Origin: Sergeia podlipaevii
Lineage: Eukaryota > Euglenozoa > Kinetoplastea > Trypanosomatida > Trypanosomatidae
Direction: 5' to 3'
DNA: 42,286 nucleotides
Assembly (NCBI GenBank): GCA_030849805.1
Contig: JASANZ010002076.1
Coordinates: 1 to 42,286, forward strand
Shown here: positions 20,965-29,995 of the stretch, in pieces
Position numbering within the stretch: position 1 is the first letter of the stretch
Layout: every line of letters begins with the position of its first letter
The notes under the pieces: generated by a model
Told to the model about the DNA's origin: nothing
Seen by the model: the letters and a program-made list of their open reading frames with translations, nothing else
The model's database searches: none
Position numbers and translations under genes: made by a program

Positions 20965-23900
20965 TTACATGCTTCTTGGCTTTGGGGGCACCACTTCAAG
21001 AGAACTCAGAGACGTCATATCCCGCACTACCTTCCCATCATACAACATCTGCTTCCGTATTCGTTGCTTCTCCACATACAGCTCCCACAACCGCGCGTAA
21101 GAGTACGCGGTCAGCTGCGCCCGTAAATCGGCCTCCGACATTGATGTTGGATGCAACACGTAGAAATCCACCATCAGACTGCCATTGCGGTAATCCACCT
21201 CCTGCACCGCACTGCGCGGCAGCTGTAACGCTTCACTCACCTCCGCCGTGAAGACATCGTCCAACTCAGCATAGTAGTTCGCTACAACAAAAGACCACGC
21301 GCGGCCCACAAAGCCAAGTTTTTGGAGACTGCGCGTCAGCCCTTCTGCAACACCACTAGGACTACTCAAGACAGCTGCATTTTTGTCTGCCGCATCAGCC
21401 TCCGCCTCCACACATCTCTCCTCAGAAGGTACGACAGTGCCATCAAGTTCAACCGGTGACCCCGAAAAACCGTCAGAGCGTTCCTCTGCGCTGCTAACTT
21501 CTGCCACCGCCTCACTCTCCTGCGCCGTCTCCAGTGGGGCAGCGTCCTCCTCCACAGCCTCGGTAGGTTGCTCCTCGGCCGGCTCAAGTGGGGCAGCGTC
21601 CTCCTCCACAGCCTCGGTGGATTGCTCCTCGGCCGGCTCAAGTGGGGCAGCGTCCTCCTCCACAGTCTCGGTGGGTTGCTCCTCGGCCGGCTCAAGTGGG
21701 GCAGCGTCCTCCTCCACAGCCTCGGTGGGTTGCTCCTCGGCCGGCTCAAGTGGAGCAGCGTCCTCCTCCACAGCCTCGGTGGGTTGCTCCTCGGCCGTCT
21801 CAAGTGGGGCAGCGTCCTCCTCCACAGCCTCGGTGGATTGCTCCTCGGCCGGCTCAAGTGGAGCAGCGTCCTCCTCCACAGCCTCGGTGGGTTGCTCCTC
21901 GGCCGGCTCAAGTGGGGCAGCGTCCTCCTCCACAGCCTCGGTGGATTGCTCCTCGGCCGTCTCAAGTGGGGCAGCGTCCTCCTCCACAGCCTCGGTGGAT
22001 TGCTCCTCGGCCGTCTCAAGTGGGGCAGCGTCCTCCTCCACAGCCTCGGTGGGTTGCTCCTCGGCCGGCTCAAGTGGGGCAGCGTCCTCCTCCACAGCCT
22101 CGGTGGATTGCTCCTCGGCCGTCTCGAGTGGAGCAGCGTCCTCCTCCACAGCCTCGGTGGGTTGCTCCTCGGCCGGCTCAAGTGGGGCAGCGTCCTCCTC
22201 CACAGTCTCGGTGGGTTGCTCCTCGGCCGGCTCAAGTGGAGCAGCGTCCTCCTCCACAGCCTCGGTGGGTTGCTCCTCGGCCGGCTCAAGTGGAGCAGCG
22301 TCCTCCTCCACAGCCTCGGTGGGTTTCTCCTCGGCCGGCTCCAGTGGGGCGGCGTCCTCCTCCACAGCCTCGGTGGGTTGCTTGTCCACTGGAGCAGCTG
22401 ACGCTTTATTATCGTGAAGCTCGGGAAACTGGGCAGTCTGCTCTGTTAACAGTCTTTCTCCTTCTGTTAGCTCCTCCACGGCGTCAGCCTCATCCTCTGC
22501 CTCTACGGTTTGCAGATCCACCTCAGGGACAATAGGCATCTCCTCCTCTGGTACGGCGGCCTGGTACACAGGTGGCGGTAGATCGAGGAAAGCTTCCTGG
22601 TGGGCGTCAGTGGAGGCGAGGTCGTGTTCCTCAGTAGGATGAGATTTGTGGGGTGGTGTGAAGAGGGATGGCTCTTCTGCGACTTGACTCTCCGAACAAT
22701 GCTGAGTTAGGTTCATGGCAGGGGTGGTGTTGGTGTGTGTGGTCTTTGCCTTGGGTAGTGTTGTGTAGTAGTCATCATCGTTACTGCGGAGGTGGAACGT
22801 ATACTCGTCCTTCTCGTATGTGTGGGCTGGCGGAGCGAATGACTGTTGTGACGGCGCTGGCATCGTGCCCGCTGGCGGTAGCGCCTCTGCCCTCCTCGTT
22901 ACGGAGGAGGTGTGGGGATTGGGTGTGGTGGTTTGCTGCTGCTGCTTTGATTCCGCAGGGAGCTCAAGCGAGTGGCCTTGGCTCGAGGAAGTCTGGCGCG
23001 CTGCTGAGGGAGAAGCGCGAGTAGAAGGTGGAAGAGGATAGCGTTGGTGAAGGCTATCAGGCGCCGGTGTGGGCAGGGCAGCCAGCTGCGCAGAAGTTGG
23101 TTGTGTGTAGCTAGGGCTTGTGTGTGGTAGAGTTGGGGACATCATCATCATCATCGCCGCCTCTTGCTGCTGATGCCCTTGCGGCTGTGTAGGCAGCGGC
23201 GAGTACGCCCCGGCACAGTCGGAGGGGAGGGGTAGCTGACTGCCTTGTGAGGTGTGCGTGTGGGGGGCCAGTGCGGGATCAGGGAAAAGGGCGTTGAAGG
23301 CCACGACGCGGTAGCGACCTTGCGAGATCGGGAGTGTCTCTGGAGTGAGCTCAACGTACTGTTTAAACATTGGATCAAAATACAGAAATCCCTGAGGCAC
23401 GTAGTCCGTGTAGGTGCGCGCAATGTTGTTGATAAAGGCTTTCACATGCTGAAGCACTACTACATTGTAACCACGCTCGCCAGTGGAAACCTGCTGACGG
23501 GCGGGTAGAGTTGGGGCAGAACAGGTGACAGTGCGTACGTGATGAAGGTCCTCCTCCGTGGTAAGGGCCAACGCTGTCTCAACCCCGCCGTCTTCGGGGT
23601 TGATGAGAATATCACTGAGGGTTATATCGATGTGCCATATGCTAGGCAACACAAACGCGGGTATCTCGCCCTGTGTGTCTGCAGCGTCCGTGGCGTCAGG
23701 ACGGTGGTCTTGAACCATGCGGCGCATACGCTCCACCCATTGCCCCACTCCTTCATCTGTGAGCACTTCCGCATCGCTTTGTGAGTTGTCATGACATGGC
23801 GGCTGCGCGGAGAGCTCCCGTAAAGGCGCTTCCATCCCCAGAGAAGTCGCCGTTGTGGTGGCCGTCCCTTGAAGAGCATTTGGCAGAATCGGCATCGCAC

Positions 23901-25035
23901 CGTAAGAGTCATCGTAAGAGCCTTGTGCGCTCGCGGCACGAAAGCCTCCAGGCAGGGAGGCACGACGAGGACTGCGGGCAGTTACGCCAGCGCTAGGGGG
24001 GCTGACAGGTCTGGTGGTGGCAGCTGAGATTACCACTGGCAAGTGCTGTTGATGTTGATGTTGCCGTTGCTGCTGCTGCTGCTGATTGAGGGTAAGATTG
24101 GGGGAGAGACGCGCAACCCCTCTACATTTGGCGTCAAAGAGGCGATCAACAACGGGGCGATGAGGACAGGTGATGCTGCCTCCACCTTCAACTTGACTCC
24201 CAGTACCTCGGGAGCCACTAAGCAGGTCGCTCCCGCTGCTAGTGTGTGCGATGCCGCTGTACGCTGAGCGGCTGTTTCCTTCCGCGAGTGATGCAGTCAT
24301 CGGCCTCGTACCTCCCCCCTTGCCGCCGCTGACGTTCGCAAGTGTTGTTGTTGGCACAGGAGGCTTATGCTCGTTGGTATGCGAGTTGTTCTGATAACGC
24401 GTACCAGCTAGAGGGGGAGCACCGCTGCTGTGGTAAGACGCGGCAGCCGCCTTGTGGGATGGGCAGCACTGTGATAACGGCTGTTGGTCTGTGTTTCCAT
24501 CGCGAGTTAGTACGACAGGATGCGGATACTCCGCGGCTTCCCACTGTGTCCACTGATGCGTCGAGGGAAGCTGCGAGATGCTTCTTCCCGAAGCGGAGGC
24601 CTGCTCGTCCCGTCCAAGAGAGGCAGTCATGCTAGCATTACGTGAGCGGTTCAAGCTGTCCAGGTAGAGCAAAGTACGGTTGATGCGGGGCGTGCCGCCG
24701 GCAGAACTGGTCCCGGGATCTCCCGACCGTGGGGTAGCTGTGGCGCTACCATTAGCCGCAGCATGACGCGGCGGGAGGGAGTTCAGGGGTGTGGTCGTGG
24801 CAGATGCATCACGCTCCACGCTCGCCGGCCCGCTCTGGCGGAACGAAATACTTGAAGTGGGGCGACTGCCACGTCTCTTGACATCCGCTATCGCTTCGCC
24901 GTCGTGGGTGTGGTCAATGCTGGCAGATGTTTTGGCTTGATGTTCTCTGATGGCCGCAGCGGAGAGAGAGTAAGCATTGAGATCTTTATCCTTTCGTAGG
25001 TAATAGGCGTTTGCCCGCTCACTGTTGAAAAACAT
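20965..25035 (-). CDS. Large acidic repeat protein, tandem paralogue pair member
   Basis: Unrecognised protein of 1356 residues. The frame extends upstream to a GTG at 25080, but I start at the first ATG (MFFNSERANAYY). Domain A (about 465-582) has IWHIDITLSDI, FLYFDPMFKQYVELTPETL and YRVVAFN. A Q/T/P/S-rich linker follows. Residues 885-1172 are 16 tandem copies of an 18-residue acidic repeat (consensus EQPTEAVEEDAAPLEPAE). Domain B (about 1240-1325) has GRAWSFVVANYY, FTAEVSEALQLP and GSLMVDFYVLHP. Domains A and B also occur, diverged, in the adjacent gene at 14910-19061. Acidic tandem repeats are common in kinetoplastid cytoskeletal and flagellar proteins. Domain B resembles my memory of the FAZ1-type conserved domain. 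The function stays unproven. Confidence 0.78.
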   Translation of the reverse strand: MFFNSERANAYYLRKDKDLNAYSLSAAAIREHQAKTSASIDHTHDGEAIADVKRRGSRPTSSISFRQSGPASVERDASATTTPLNSLPPRHAAANGSATATPRSGDPGTSSAGGTPRINRTLLYLDSLNRSRNASMTASLGRDEQASASGRSISQLPSTHQWTQWEAAEYPHPVVLTRDGNTDQQPLSQCCPSHKAAAASYHSSGAPPLAGTRYQNNSHTNEHKPPVPTTTLANVSGGKGGGTRPMTASLAEGNSRSAYSGIAHTSSGSDLLSGSRGTGSQVEGGGSITCPHRPVVDRLFDAKCRGVARLSPNLTLNQQQQQQRQHQHQQHLPVVISAATTRPVSPPSAGVTARSPRRASLPGGFRAASAQGSYDDSYGAMPILPNALQGTATTTATSLGMEAPLRELSAQPPCHDNSQSDAEVLTDEGVGQWVERMRRMVQDHRPDATDAADTQGEIPAFVLPSIWHIDITLSDILINPEDGGVETALALTTEEDLHHVRTVTCSAPTLPARQQVSTGERGYNVVVLQHVKAFINNIARTYTDYVPQGFLYFDPMFKQYVELTPETLPISQGRYRVVAFNALFPDPALAPHTHTSQGSQLPLPSDCAGAYSPLPTQPQGHQQQEAAMMMMMSPTLPHTSPSYTQPTSAQLAALPTPAPDSLHQRYPLPPSTRASPSAARQTSSSQGHSLELPAESKQQQQTTTPNPHTSSVTRRAEALPPAGTMPAPSQQSFAPPAHTYEKDEYTFHLRSNDDDYYTTLPKAKTTHTNTTPAMNLTQHCSESQVAEEPSLFTPPHKSHPTEEHDLASTDAHQEAFLDLPPPVYQAAVPEEEMPIVPEVDLQTVEAEDEADAVEELTEGERLLTEQTAQFPELHDNKASAAPVDKQPTEAVEEDAAPLEPAEEKPTEAVEEDAAPLEPAEEQPTEAVEEDAAPLEPAEEQPTETVEEDAAPLEPAEEQPTEAVEEDAAPLETAEEQSTEAVEEDAAPLEPAEEQPTEAVEEDAAPLETAEEQSTEAVEEDAAPLETAEEQSTEAVEEDAAPLEPAEEQPTEAVEEDAAPLEPAEEQSTEAVEEDAAPLETAEEQPTEAVEEDAAPLEPAEEQPTEAVEEDAAPLEPAEEQPTETVEEDAAPLEPAEEQSTEAVEEDAAPLEPAEEQPTEAVEEDAAPLETAQESEAVAEVSSAEERSDGFSGSPVELDGTVVPSEERCVEAEADAADKNAAVLSSPSGVAEGLTRSLQKLGFVGRAWSFVVANYYAELDDVFTAEVSEALQLPRSAVQEVDYRNGSLMVDFYVLHPTSMSEADLRAQLTAYSYARLWELYVEKQRIRKQMLYDGKVVRDMTSLSSLEVVPPKPRSM
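21520..22383 (-). repeat. 16 tandem copies of a 54-base coding repeat
   Basis: Each unit encodes 18 residues with no spacer. Most units are identical apart from three recurring amino-acid switches: position 3 P/S, position 6 A/T and position 16 P/T. There is also a silent GCC/GCT change. Unit 1 (highest coordinate) begins with K instead of E, unit 2 has K at position 2, and unit 16 ends AQ. Because 54 is a multiple of three, open frames run through the array in other frames as well; these are not genes. Confidence 0.97.
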
Positions 25036-26250
25036 TGTATCACTTTGTGAAGAATGAAATATAATGGGCTCACCCCCCACCCCCCTAAAAAAAAGCCGAA
25101 ATGAAAAATGATGATGTCGAACGTCTCTCTTGCTTTCTCTCCGTCTCTTTCCTTCTTTCCTTCTTTCTTTATTTCGTCCTTTTTCTGCAAACCCTATTCT
25201 TCCGTATATGTATATAGCGTCTGTGGCTGCGGCTACTATTTTTTTTTCTTTTTTAGAGATATGTAGCTAAGGAAAATCTGATATATATGACAAGGAACCA
25301 AAACAACAACAACAACAAAAAAGGATTATTGTGTGTGTGTGCGCGCGCGGCAATGAAAAGCACCTGCCACACGCTAAATGTACACCTTCTTTTCGTACTA
25401 CCTACCTCTACTACCTACCTCTACTATCCCTCCCACTCGTTCACCTCTTCCTATTACTACTGTGACGCTTTCTAGCCTAGAAGTAGTAGATTCGATGAAT
25501 AGTATTTTTTAAAAAAAGACAACAAATACTCCAAAAGTGATCAACTCTAATATATGTAAATATCTGTAAGCTTGGGCACTTGCGCCTAATCTCTTTTCTT
25601 TTTTCTTTTTTCCTCTTTCGCGTGCCCTCTCTTTGAATAATAATAAAAAAAGCTAAAGTGAAGAAGCCGTAAGAACAGGTTGCAACTAAAAGTATACCAC
25701 TCTCTTAAACGCCCACACAAAGATGTCAAAGAGAAATAGACACACGCACACCAGGCTTAATCAGCGGTATCAAAATAATCGCAAGATAAAAAAAGGTGAG
25801 CTATGATATTTCTCTTTGCTTTCACGCGCACGCCCTCCTCCCTTGCTAACACTATAAGTTATTCAAAGATAGACTACGTGCAATAAGTCGAAGTGTGTAT
25901 GTTTACTATATAGAATCATGATGTTTTATGTGCGTTGTGTACGTGTGTGCGCGTGCAAGAGATGTAAGAAAAAGTGTTGATGGAAAGAGGGGAAGAGAAA
26001 GAAAAGACGCAAATACGCACTATGTTTGTAGTTGAATTACACCCGGGGGATTCTCTTATTTATTTATTTTTTATATATAACGGGTCTCAACAACAACAAA
26101 AAAAAAAAGATAAAATCATGTCTTTCAATTTTGGAGTTACAACTAAAAATCAATATACAGATGTTTTATTCATGCAGTGGTGTTTACAAAAAAAAAAAAA
26201 GGGAGAGTGAAGGAGAAGAAAAACAAAGTGTATGCATACAAGAAATGCTC
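25036..26250. other. Intergenic between the FtsJ-like and acidic repeat protein genes
   Basis: AT-rich spacer of 1.2 kb with a T6A7 tract at 25505-25517, a (CAA)n run near 25303-25318 and a short tandem repeat of CTACCTACCTCTA near 25398-25423. Small frames at 25974-26230 are A-run translations. No gene seen. Confidence 0.7.
25085..25086 (-). promoter_or_regulatory. Predicted trans-splice acceptor AG for the acidic repeat protein gene
   Basis: CGGCTTTTTTTTAG on the minus strand, 49 bases before the ATG at 25035. The acceptor and the lack of an upstream ATG decide the start. Confidence 0.65.
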
Positions 26251-27726
26251 TTAGCGTCTCTGAACTATGGGTTGCCGTTGTCGCTGTTGCATCGTCATCG
26301 CCCTTTCCGCACGGAGACGCCTCTTTTCCAAAAACTCCTTCATCTTCTGCCATACCTGCTCCACCCCGCTTCGGTACTTGTAAAACGCACGCTGCGCCAC
26401 CGCAAACCCCTCCTCCGACTCCCCCAGCCAAAACCTTCTCTGTTCTGCTAGCATAGACGCCGCCTCCTTTAAAGAAGTCGCGTGAGAAGGTGGGCTCAGA
26501 GATTCAACCAATCGCGCCGCCTCCTCCTCCTTACCATCCGTACACACGCCCTCCCACAGTACATACACGGGCGTCTTCCCGAGATGCATCGTCTCAACCA
26601 TATGCACCACGTCAGCAGCAGCGGCGGCACCACCTGGAGTGGCAGCAGTAGTCTCTAGTAGCACTTCCATTCTTTCCATAAGAATGAAGAGACTAGCGCA
26701 TTGCGGGGCACCGTGCACGAGCATGAGACTTCCACCCTGCTTCACATGCCGTAGGGCAAGACGCAGCTGAGGAACAAGGAGCGTAAACCACGGGAGTACC
26801 GCGGAGTCGCTCTCTCCCTCAAAGGGCAGACAGTCCTGCTCGTCCCCCCTTTCAGTGTTGCTGTTTGCACTAAAATCATGCTGTTGGTCCGTTTCCTTGG
26901 ATGATCCTGAGAATTCGGTTCTCGCCTGCTTCAGGCATTGCACCTCATCCACTGCACAGATCCTATCGCTTTCCGAGACTGCCGCTGGCATCAATGCTGT
27001 TGCTGACCGTTTCGCCGCAAGTAGTCGTTGTCCATGATCCTGTACCGCACCGCCGTTCACAAAATCAAAGCGACTCTCAAGCGTGACCGCGTCACTAGCA
27101 ACAGACTGAGAGGAAGAAGAATCACACGAGGCGCGCCACGTAGACTCAGCCTCGGTCACATCGCCATACACAAGTGCAAAGTGGCGCTCGCCGCCACAAT
27201 GACCTTGCTTTTGCATTTCTAAGAGCGACTCCACCGTGGCAATACCGGAAGACTCAGGTGAGAGAGTAACACCGACCCCGGACCAGTGCAAGTCCTTCGT
27301 CAAGAAACAAGATACCCCGCCTGGTGCACAGCCAAGATCGAGAAACGTTCGTGACGGCTCTGGCGAGAAAAAGCGCGCGCTAGCGTCGGTGAGAACACGT
27401 TTTGCGTGCTGCCTGTACCGCTCAGTGAGCGTCTCTATGTCAGCAGTAGAGAAAGAGCTGCCGGTGGTGGTACGATGAGACGTTGCCCCAGAATTCTTCT
27501 CCGTAGAGCCAGTGCCAGTGGTGCTTCGCGGTGCACGAGAAGCGTACCAGCTGTCAAGCGCGGTACTCTTCCATCCTCGCTCTCGCTCCTCCGTTAAGGC
27601 CCGGAAACTGGGCGAGGTAGATAAAAGAAATTTCCTCCAGCGCGTGGCGGTGATGTAGGCCGGCGTCACCGCTGCTGCCTTGGCAGTATTGACAAGGTTA
27701 AGCAGCGACGATGCATCATCTGTCAT
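26251..27726 (-). CDS. FtsJ-like methyltransferase-fold protein
   Basis: Predicted S-adenosylmethionine-binding Rossmann-fold protein of 491 residues. Motif I is FLDLGCAPGGVSCFL (about 128-142), the FtsJ/RrmJ form. It is followed by a GVGVTLSP strand, YGDV, a FDFVNGGA segment and GGSLMLVHGAP. FtsJ enzymes methylate ribose 2'-hydroxyls of RNA, including the cap-4 nucleotides of trypanosomatid mRNA (MTr2/MTr3). I cannot find a clear K-D-K-E catalytic tetrad: the usual Asp of motif IV and Lys of motif VI are not where expected. It may therefore be a divergent or inactive member. The longer frame to 27861 opens at GTG and its first 45 residues are a translation of the splice-acceptor tract, so I start at the ATG giving MTDDASSLL. 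Confidence 0.72.
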   Translation of the reverse strand: MTDDASSLLNLVNTAKAAAVTPAYITATRWRKFLLSTSPSFRALTEERERGWKSTALDSWYASRAPRSTTGTGSTEKNSGATSHRTTTGSSFSTADIETLTERYRQHAKRVLTDASARFFSPEPSRTFLDLGCAPGGVSCFLTKDLHWSGVGVTLSPESSGIATVESLLEMQKQGHCGGERHFALVYGDVTEAESTWRASCDSSSSQSVASDAVTLESRFDFVNGGAVQDHGQRLLAAKRSATALMPAAVSESDRICAVDEVQCLKQARTEFSGSSKETDQQHDFSANSNTERGDEQDCLPFEGESDSAVLPWFTLLVPQLRLALRHVKQGGSLMLVHGAPQCASLFILMERMEVLLETTAATPGGAAAAADVVHMVETMHLGKTPVYVLWEGVCTDGKEEEAARLVESLSPPSHATSLKEAASMLAEQRRFWLGESEEGFAVAQRAFYKYRSGVEQVWQKMKEFLEKRRLRAERAMTMQQRQRQPIVQRR

Positions 27727-28300
27727 GACGAATAATGATAGAAAGACTAATATTGCTATTGTGGCTCGTAGATGTAAAAAAAAAAAAGCGATGAAGGAGG
27801 GGAGGGGGAATATGATGAGAATTGCAAAAAGAAAAAAAAATGAAGAAAGCAACAACCACACGCAATAACGGTTTCACTTCTTCTTGAATCAGTTTGCTAG
27901 CCAGTGCCCCCGTAAAACAAATCGGTCCGCTCAAGAAAAAGAAGAAATGCTTCTGCAAGGCGAATATGAGAGCTTGTATTACATCTTTTATTTCTCCTTT
28001 TGATGCGTCTTGTAAGGCTGTACAAACAAAACAAATCATAAAGTTAGTTTCAGTGTGTGTGTGTCTGTGTGTGTGTGTGATGAAGTTAAAGAGAGGAAAA
28101 AAATAGCAATCGTAAATTGCGCCTAGCAGCAGTACCCACTAAGTGGATACATACAAAGAAGAAAAAAAATTCTCCCCTTCGGCATCTATCATATCAACAT
28201 GTATTGAGAGAGAAGAACAAGAAGACACACACTATGCAAAGCATCCCTCTCTCTTTGCGTGTCGCTCTCTCTCTCTCGCTCCCATATCCACCAGTGAATA
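27727..28300. other. Intergenic between the CHCH-type and FtsJ-like genes
   Basis: AT-rich spacer with pyrimidine tracts of the FtsJ-like gene at about 27776-27840, (TG)n at about 28053-28080, and a GA-rich transcript segment (plus-strand CT-rich, 28243-28280) right after the upstream stop. No gene seen. Confidence 0.7.
27765..27766 (-). promoter_or_regulatory. Predicted trans-splice acceptor AG for the FtsJ-like gene
   Basis: A T12 tract on the minus strand followed by ACATCTACGAG, 38 bases before the chosen ATG. It excludes the GTG-initiated extension from the mRNA. Confidence 0.6.
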
Positions 28301-28642
28301 TCAGTTAGCTGCTGGATTCTTCTTGCTATTCTCCAAGTTATACACGTACATTTTCTTTAGTACCGTGTCTGTGCATTGCCCAAACGCAACATTTTCATTA
28401 AAACAGTCAGTGGCCCAACGCTCGCCAGCCTTCTTCTGACACTTGACGCCTGCTTCATATTCATTCTTACAAAAGATTAGCGCAATACCCTCAAGATAGG
28501 CGGACTTCTGCTTTTGGCAAACAAAATTGATATCATCGTTAATGCGCGACTGTAGACACTGCTCGAGAGCAATGCGCTGCTCATTGTACTCACGGGTAAA
28601 GCAATCCGCCTTCTTGTTGAAGTCTTTCGTGTTGCGCGACAT
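28301..28642 (-). CDS. Twin-CX9C (CHCH) protein, probably mitochondrial intermembrane space
   Basis: Small helical protein of 113 residues. Cysteines are at 14, 29, 42, 58, 68, 80 and 90. The last four form C58-X9-C68 and C80-X9-C90, a classical twin CX9C coiled-coil-helix pair, separated by 11 residues. Such proteins are oxidised by the Erv1 (in other eukaryotes Mia40/Erv1) relay in the mitochondrial intermembrane space. They serve as respiratory-complex subunits or assembly factors. There is no cleavable presequence, as usual for this class. The three extra cysteines (CX14C, then C42) may be a degenerate first CHCH unit, as in double-CHCH complex I subunits. The specific family is not recognised. 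The start is ATG, and no in-frame ATG lies upstream within the likely leader. Confidence 0.78.
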   Translation of the reverse strand: MSRNTKDFNKKADCFTREYNEQRIALEQCLQSRINDDINFVCQKQKSAYLEGIALIFCKNEYEAGVKCQKKAGERWATDCFNENVAFGQCTDTVLKKMYVYNLENSKKNPAAN

Positions 28643-29338
28643 TGTAGAAACAAAGAAAGAGGGAAAAGTGAAAGCGGCGCTTCTTTGTTACGAAAGGGTT
28701 GGAAAGCAAGACAAACCCAGACTGGACGCACACACTCACACTCAGAGAAGTGGCTGAGGTCACTAAATATGATGCTATATGTATTATATTCCCCCTACTC
28801 TCCCTTTAAAAAAGAAAAATAATTCAAAGTATCAAGGAGTCCTTCTCCCTCTGTTGTGCAACAAAAAAAAAAGAATATATATTTTTTTTAAAAAAAAACG
28901 AAGTAACTGATTTCATCAAAATGAATGAGTAAAGAAAAATGCTTTATTCTTTTCGTATGGAGGTTGTGATGCATTGTAAGGAAAAAAAAAGCAAAGCAAC
29001 TACCATACTTAAACAGGGTATTGTTGTCATCGCTCATATTGCGGATAGCACATACAAAAAAAAAAGAGTGCCCAACTTTAATGAATCTAACATTTTATTT
29101 ATTTATTCATTGTTAACTCGCTGTATCATGCAAACAGCACATTCTGACTGTCTCTATTTTTTTTTTTTATACGTTCTTAACAATTATAAACAGCGACAAC
29201 ACACAGAAACAGAAGCGGGGAGAAAGCGTCAAAAGGGAAGATAAATTGCCCTCCTTCTCACTCCCTTCCTATACACGCAGAAAGAAAAATCCATTTTCTT
29301 TTCCTTTCTTTCGCCCAAATTTCCTCATCTCTTAAGGC
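28643..29338. other. Intergenic between the RRM-like and CHCH-type genes
   Basis: AT-rich spacer with T8A9 at 28882-28898, several A runs, and a plus-strand pyrimidine-rich block (about 29249-29335) directly after the upstream stop. No gene seen. Confidence 0.7.
28683..28684 (-). promoter_or_regulatory. Possible trans-splice acceptor AG for the CHCH-type gene
   Basis: A pyrimidine-rich stretch then CGTAACAAAG, 40 bases before the ATG. A better tract lies between this AG and the ATG but contains no AG, so the assignment is tentative. Confidence 0.4.
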
Positions 29339-29995
29339 TCAACAGCGGCGCTGGAGAAACATGCGTACACCAGAGTTACCAACCAGTCGCCCAGACAGCA
29401 CCGCACGAGCGTGTAGTGCACTACCCTCATCCGCGAACGACACTAGCAGCTCGCTAACGTGGTCGCCCTCTTCTCCATCTGCCATCTGCGCTTCCTCTCT
29501 GAGCTCTGCACGATCCTTGGGGACATTGACAAAAGCAAGAAACCCAGGCACCGTGCTGAGGGACCTCTCCGCCAGCGACCGCTGAGCAGGAGGCACCAGA
29601 ACACAGTCTACCAGGCACGCTTCCGCTTTGCTCTGTGTATCCGTGAGAGGCACATACTGCACCTTCCACCTGCGGCCAGCAACCTGGGCGTTCTGCAGGC
29701 GCTTGAAGAGACGTTGCGCAGTCTCCTTGCTGTCTACCTCCACGCTGAGTGTCGCCCCGTCCGCCTCCTCCATGATGGCGACGTCAGATATGCTGGTGCG
29801 CTTCTCCTTTGGGAAGAAGCGGCGGATCACGCGGGAGTAGATTTCCTTCATGCCAGCTGGCAAATCGGTAAGTAGCACTGAACCATGTGACACGATGGCA
29901 CCACCGCCACCACCACCGCTGCGGCGGTTGCTGTTGGTAGCTTCTTGGGACTTGACGGACGCACGGGTGGATGAAGTCGCCTTCTTATCAGTCAT
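29339..29995 (-). CDS. Small protein with RRM-like fold(s), putative RNA-binding
   Basis: Protein of 218 residues. Residues about 38-115 fit an RRM: SVLLTDLP as strand 1 (RNP2 position), a helix (IYSRVIRRFF), strand 2 (SDVAIME), strand 3 (ATLSVEVD, RNP1 position), a second helix (AQRLFKRLQNA) and strand 4 (RRWKVQYVP). The RNP1 aromatic residues are not obvious, so RNA contacts may be unusual. A second, weaker repeat spans about 127-216 (VDCVLVPP, FLAFVNVP, ELLVSFAD, ALHARAVLSGR). The N-terminal 35 residues are basic and S/T-rich with a G6 run. In kinetoplastids, RRM proteins control mRNA stability and translation; the target here is unknown. Confidence 0.6.
   Translation of the reverse strand: MTDKKATSSTRASVKSQEATNSNRRSGGGGGGAIVSHGSVLLTDLPAGMKEIYSRVIRRFFPKEKRTSISDVAIMEEADGATLSVEVDSKETAQRLFKRLQNAQVAGRRWKVQYVPLTDTQSKAEACLVDCVLVPPAQRSLAERSLSTVPGFLAFVNVPKDRAELREEAQMADGEEGDHVSELLVSFADEGSALHARAVLSGRLVGNSGVRMFLQRRC

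Noticed and set aside
21520..22383. CRISPR-like array
   Set aside because: Units are contiguous without spacers, in frame, and code for an acidic peptide repeat.
21366..22535. Four long frames (277-344 codons) through the repeat array in other frames and on the plus strand
   Set aside because: They exist only because the 54-base unit is a multiple of three and lacks stops in these frames; outside the array they end quickly. The frame at 20965-25035 carries domains on both sides.
25036..25080. 15-residue extension of the acidic repeat protein
   Set aside because: It opens at GTG, and the first ATG is at 25033-25035. The acceptor at 25085 lies upstream of both starts, so it does not discriminate; the ATG was preferred.
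27727..27861. 45-residue hydrophobic N-terminal extension of the FtsJ-like protein
   Set aside because: It opens at GTG and its hydrophobic residues are Leu, Phe and Ile codons of the pyrimidine tract; a predicted splice acceptor lies inside it.
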